From: Amyloporia xantha
Taxonomy: Eukaryota > Basidiomycota > Agaricomycetes > Polyporales > Adustoporiaceae
Direction: 5' to 3'
Assembly: GCA_036971615.1 (NCBI GenBank)
Contig: JAYKKR010000045.1
Coordinates: forward strand, 62,001-126,000
Length of the DNA stretch: 64,000 nt
This document shows, in pieces, positions 60,641 through 64,000 of this stretch (the stretch's first letter is position 1; each line of letters begins with the position of its first letter). The notes beneath the pieces were generated by a model that saw nothing but the letters and a program-made list of their open reading frames with translations, had not been told where the DNA came from and made no database searches. The position numbers and the translations under genes were made by a program.

Positions 60641-61031
60641 GGCGTCGAGGCGACGGCTCGTCGTGGTCGTCGTTGTGATCCCGTTCCCTATGCCTCGCAC
60701 CGTCGTTCGAGTCAGTGCTCACATGCCAGCACCCTGCCACGCACCTGCTTTCACTCGGCCGTTGTGCTAGCACAGCCGCGAGACTCAGGTTGATCGACTC
60801 GGAGATGCCCAGCTGGGGCTCTTCGTTGTATCTCTCCTTGGGTGCTGGAGACGGTGAGGGCAAGGGAGCTGGAGATGGTGGTGCATCGGGAGGCATGGCA
60901 TGCGGCTGCTCTTGAGCACGCGCGTGGCAGGGAAAGCAGTGGGCGAGGAGACTGGGAGCTAACTCTAGATCAGGCACAGGCTGTCGCAACAGCCTCAGGC
61001 TGAAGAGACGTACAAATCTGCACAAGTCCAT
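60051..61031 (-). CDS. Possible repeat-rich protein, unknown
   Basis: 326 residues. The first ~110 are unique sequence (MDLCRFVRLF; LGISESINLSLAAVLAQRPS); the rest is translated minisatellite. No known domain. It could be the nested element's own gene or chance. Confidence 0.25.
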   Translation of the reverse strand: MDLCRFVRLFSLRLLRQPVPDLELAPSLLAHCFPCHARAQEQPHAMPPDAPPSPAPLPSPSPAPKERYNEEPQLGISESINLSLAAVLAQRPSESRCVAGCWHVSTDSNDGARHRERDHNDDHDEPSPRRLHPHPRLCLNALALASTSFLSPMCSMPLTPPTHLLSPMPLTPSLSPTCSTPHSRPRARRARRPRSHPRHRCHRRPHSRLHARCPRSRLHAQCPRSRLHARCPRSRLRTRHPTLAHALATLALTHALDALDTLALQVTFTSTPSPLVSLQHAPSRSHPHHRCARSHPRPRCPCSHLHLDAVALAVSSTPSILPTPSL

Positions 61032-62189
61032 ACCGACCCTAACCCTAGATATCAGATTCAGTCTGTCGCGACAGACTCATGCCCAAATTGGGACTGCTCA
61101 GCGCTCATTTTCACTGTCGTGTCTCTTCCACAACGCTCACTTGGCTTCAACTTCCTCCCTGCCACTTTACTCTTTCTGTTCATCTCTGCTCACTCAGTCA
61201 TTCTCTTTCTGATTTCTGATACACATCTAGTTGCTGTTGCCTCTTTCTGAGCAGTCCTGTATCACTGATGTGCTGGCATTTCTGAATGAAGTGTAGCTGT
61301 TTGCCGGTCGTTGTAGGCTCAGGTAAGTCAATATTTTCTTTCTTTTCCTATCTTTTTCTACACAACATTAACATCAGTTTCTGATTCAAATATCAGTAGT
61401 ATATAGCACTATGGTTATGCGGTCATGAACCAACAATGAAAGGTGAGTCGAATTCAAGTTATATCTTGAAGATAAACTCTGACGTGTCAACCATATATAC
61501 TAGATATGACATTTACTTGGCATGCAACTGTCCTTCATCTGTCCTTCATGGTGCTTCTGACACTGGGCGCATGCAATCTATGTAAGTCATGTTTGGACCA
61601 CAATTTCTGTATCATTTTTTGACTTTCTTATGCCTTCTTAGATTCTCATTAGCTTGTCTTCTATCCATGTGCCCTCCCTTCTCCCTCTGTCTTGTGCCAT
61701 CCACTTGACTACTGTATCCACATCTTGTTGGAACATTGTGGTAAGCCTGAATTTAATTGATCAATGACTATATCTGATTGCGTTGTCCACCAGCTTGCAT
61801 ATATGTCAGGTAGCTGGTATGTATGTACCTTTCTTGCTGCTGCTTAATTCAATTGCTTGACATGGTAAGTGGTGGAGAATGGAATGTCGGATGCTGGATG
61901 CTGTGCTGGTTCATACTACATGCTAGACAGTGGGCTTTAGTGTAATACGCACGAATACAATATATTTATTTTCCAATACTCTGTCCTTATCTAAGAACAT
62001 TCTGTGACAATCTGGGAGCAATAAATATGTCTTTAAGTGTACTGTCAGAGTAACTTAGGTACATGCTGGGAGTACTCTGTGACACTCTCAGAGATTTGAG
62101 CTAGAAGGGGTTAGTCTGAGGGCGACCTGGGACACTCTGAGCACTCTGGGCACTCTGAGTGCTCTGAGTGCTCTAGGACACTCTACGAC

Positions 62190-62215
62190 AGTCCTAGAGT
62201 GTCCTAGTACCAGAT
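62190..62215. repeat. Subterminal hairpin of the nested element
   Basis: Approximate position. Arms CTAGGACACTCT and AGAGTGTCCTAG about 11 bases apart, close to the right terminus at 62230. Confidence 0.6.
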
Positions 62216-62957
62216 GCGTTTTTCCTGATGAAGTCCTTGTATGCAGTATTTTCTTCACACAAAGTACAGAAGTGCTACAGAGATCATGACATCTTTGTAC
62301 CATCTAGTGTACTATTTCATCTTGAACATTTGCCTGCTCAAAATTTGATATTACTGTTCAGATTGTAAGCTGTTCCATTTAATAAACATGTGATACTGAC
62401 AAAGGAAGTATTTTTGGCTAACCTCTATAAAGCTGGATGGAAGATTCCAAAGCGAAAGAAAACTAATGGTCATTCCCAGCAAACATCCACACTGTTATCA
62501 CTGACTCATCATCTCTTTCTCTATTTTTAAAAAAGATTGAGACAACAAAGAATAATCTTCTCAGGTGTCTCTTTATGACCTTACTCCAGAAGCACAATAT
62601 AAGTCTATTATTAAAAAGGTTTGTTTTTTGGATGCTCATTTTACATATCTGATACATAGTAGTTATTAGCACAACACAGCAGAAACAAGTGAGCAATTGG
62701 AAGAGCTCATAAGAACTTTCTGAGTGTTGAATTAGCATCCTGAGATAGATGAGCAATCAGTGAGAATTTGGTGAGTAAAATTAGAGAAATATGAGATTGG
62801 TAAGTACTCAATGAGAACATGATAAGTAGGATTAGTGAAATATGAGATAGATTATCACTCAATAAGAATCCAATGAGTAGAATTAGAGAGATACGAAATG
62901 GATAAGATGGATAAGTACTTCATAAACTCTAATAAGCAAGGGAGATTTTTCCTGATG

Positions 62958-64000
62958 GAAATCTGATTTATGATTCATAATAAAAGCTACATAAAGGGGG
63001 ATTTAATATAATCTATCCTTCTTGAGAAGGTGTGGGTTAATCAGAAGTGTGTATTATCATGCTGTATGTGATGGATATACTCTCATTCACGCACCAGCAT
63101 ACACTGTGCTGGTGCGTGAATACAACCTGTACATCATATACAACATACTTACATGCCATGTACACAGTGTGCATATACCAAAAAAAATGTACACTTGCAC
63201 AGTGCATGCAGGTGCACATTTTTGCCTCTTTGTACACATCTCAAACTGTGGTTTGATACTTGCCACTCATGGACCAGTCACGACATGCACCAGTGTACAC
63301 TGTGCAGGTGTGCAAACATTGCACATGCTAAGTGACCATAGTATATTCATATATTCACCCTAGAATAATGTACTTCAAGTTTACAGGGTTTCACTATGTA
63401 AATGGGCCCCTCCACTCCAAGTTCAACTGTCCTGAACCCAGAAGGAATGTAAACCTACCTGAACCCAGTTACAAAAAACCTATATAATCAGCCTATCTCA
63501 TCAAAAGCACTTATTAGGAGTGACCTATGATGACCATAGGTGTCATCATGTTCACCGGCATCTCAGACAACTGCAGAAATATTGAAATAAAGCTCTCGTT
63601 TGGGCCAAGCATTTGTTAAGGGTTAGAGACTTACCGTCCGTGCACAGTGCTGATAGGTGCCAAGCCCCTCTGGGCCCTGATACAGCTCTTTTTGGCAATC
63701 ACATCCCGCCCGGCACTTCGGCTCAGTCACCAAAGCCTTTGATTCCACCTTTGATGTCCTTCGATGCTATGCATGTGACACCCGACGCTTAGGACCCTTC
63801 GACGCTCTCCAACATCTTCGATTGTCCACTACTAGTCAAAGCTTGGTGTGGTTGTTCTGAGGTCTTGCCTCTAGATCCTGGACCATCTTCCGCATTTGGC
63901 GAACAATAGTGCCACTCGCCGATGCCGCTCATCCAGCACGTGCATCGCTTTGTGCCACCCTGATGTGTCCGGTCTTTCCTGATTAGGTATCGAGCCTCGT
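62958..64000. other. Unassigned right end
   Basis: Short frames only. A hairpin lies at 63085-63121 and related ac/gt-rich inverted motifs follow to 63320. The last 350 bases are GC-richer and may be the edge of another element or gene, but no motif is recognised. Confidence 0.35.
63085..63121. repeat. Perfect 15-bp hairpin
   Basis: Arms ATTCACGCACCAGCA and TGCTGGTGCGTGAAT, loop of 7. Confidence 0.85.

Larger units (their letters stand above)
59393..62230. mobile_element. CATCAGG-ended element nested in copy 3
   Basis: 2838 bp with ends CATCAGGAAAAAC in inverted orientation and an AA duplication (59391-59392 and 62231-62232). The aligned site in copy 1 shows the uninterrupted sequence. Subterminal ctctgag/actctgag motifs occur at both ends (59410-59515 and 62050-62200). 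It contains a minisatellite and one uncertain minus-strand frame. Confidence 0.8.
59270..62957 (-). mobile_element. CATCAGG-family TIR element, copy 3, split
   Basis: Parts 59270-59392 and 62233-62957 together align with copy 1 in reverse (for example aaaggtctatggagga and gaagaaaatactgca). The terminus is tttttcctgatg at 62957; the other end is cut by the inverted-repeat element at 59269. It is interrupted by 59393-62230. Confidence 0.7.

Noticed and set aside
61034..61048. Telomere-like accctaaccct
   Set aside because: Only two units and inside a transposon; a similar accctaacccc also occurs in the HINE-like copies.
63650..64000. Possible host gene at the right edge
   Set aside because: No frame with recognisable motifs or splice pattern; cut by the window edge.

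Overview
This window looks like a transposon graveyard from an Agaricomycete-type (mushroom-forming) basidiomycete. The evidence is a decayed Plavaka-type transposase, Ty3/gypsy elements with CCHC gags, a transposon-linked 2OG-Fe(II) dioxygenase of the kind known beside KDZ elements in basidiomycetes, and short fungal introns. I see no host gene I can call with confidence, no rRNA, no canonical tRNA and no CRISPR array. Almost every base belongs to a mobile element, and many elements sit inside others.

Layout. 1-5044: a gypsy element on the minus strand (gag, protease, RT/RNase H, start of integrase, 5' LTR), cut by a solo LTR. 5045-6640: two nested copies of a non-coding rolling-circle-like family (called HINE-like here). 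7457-12921: a TIR element with a decayed transposon-type gene and a nested 1-kb TIR element. 12922-30142: a 17-kb block between two 168-bp LTRs. It holds a minus-strand gypsy element, an intact 633-residue ORF of unknown function, the gag-protease half of a second gypsy element on the plus strand, and a 2.3-kb palindrome that joins the two retroelements. 30143-34753: nested HINE-like copies. 35471-41074: decayed minus-strand genes, including the dioxygenase, ending at a TIR terminus. 41083-45056: a gypsy fragment whose LTR is split by another HINE-like copy. 46334-46683: a solo LTR. 47114-50929: a 1-kb TIR element split by a HINE-like copy. 50930-55459: a Plavaka-type transposase pseudogene cut by a solo LTR. 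55460-59269: a 3.8-kb inverted-repeat element with CACTA ends. 59270-62957: a TIR element nested in a relative. 62958-64000: unassigned.

The copies are close enough to serve as each other's empty sites. This gives exact insertion points for the HINE-like family (no clear target duplication, three sites) and for a CATCAGG-ended family (2-bp duplications, one supported by an aligned empty site). Premature stops in the two decayed retroelements are nearly all TGA, which fits CGA-to-TGA decay at methylated CpG. The strongest candidates for something new are: the HINE-like family, with a mid-element hairpin that keeps its structure while its sequence is swapped; the dioxygenase gene next to a transposon end; the intact 633-residue ORF; and the palindrome.

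All calls come from reading the sequence by eye. Family names rest on remembered motifs and were not checked by a search.
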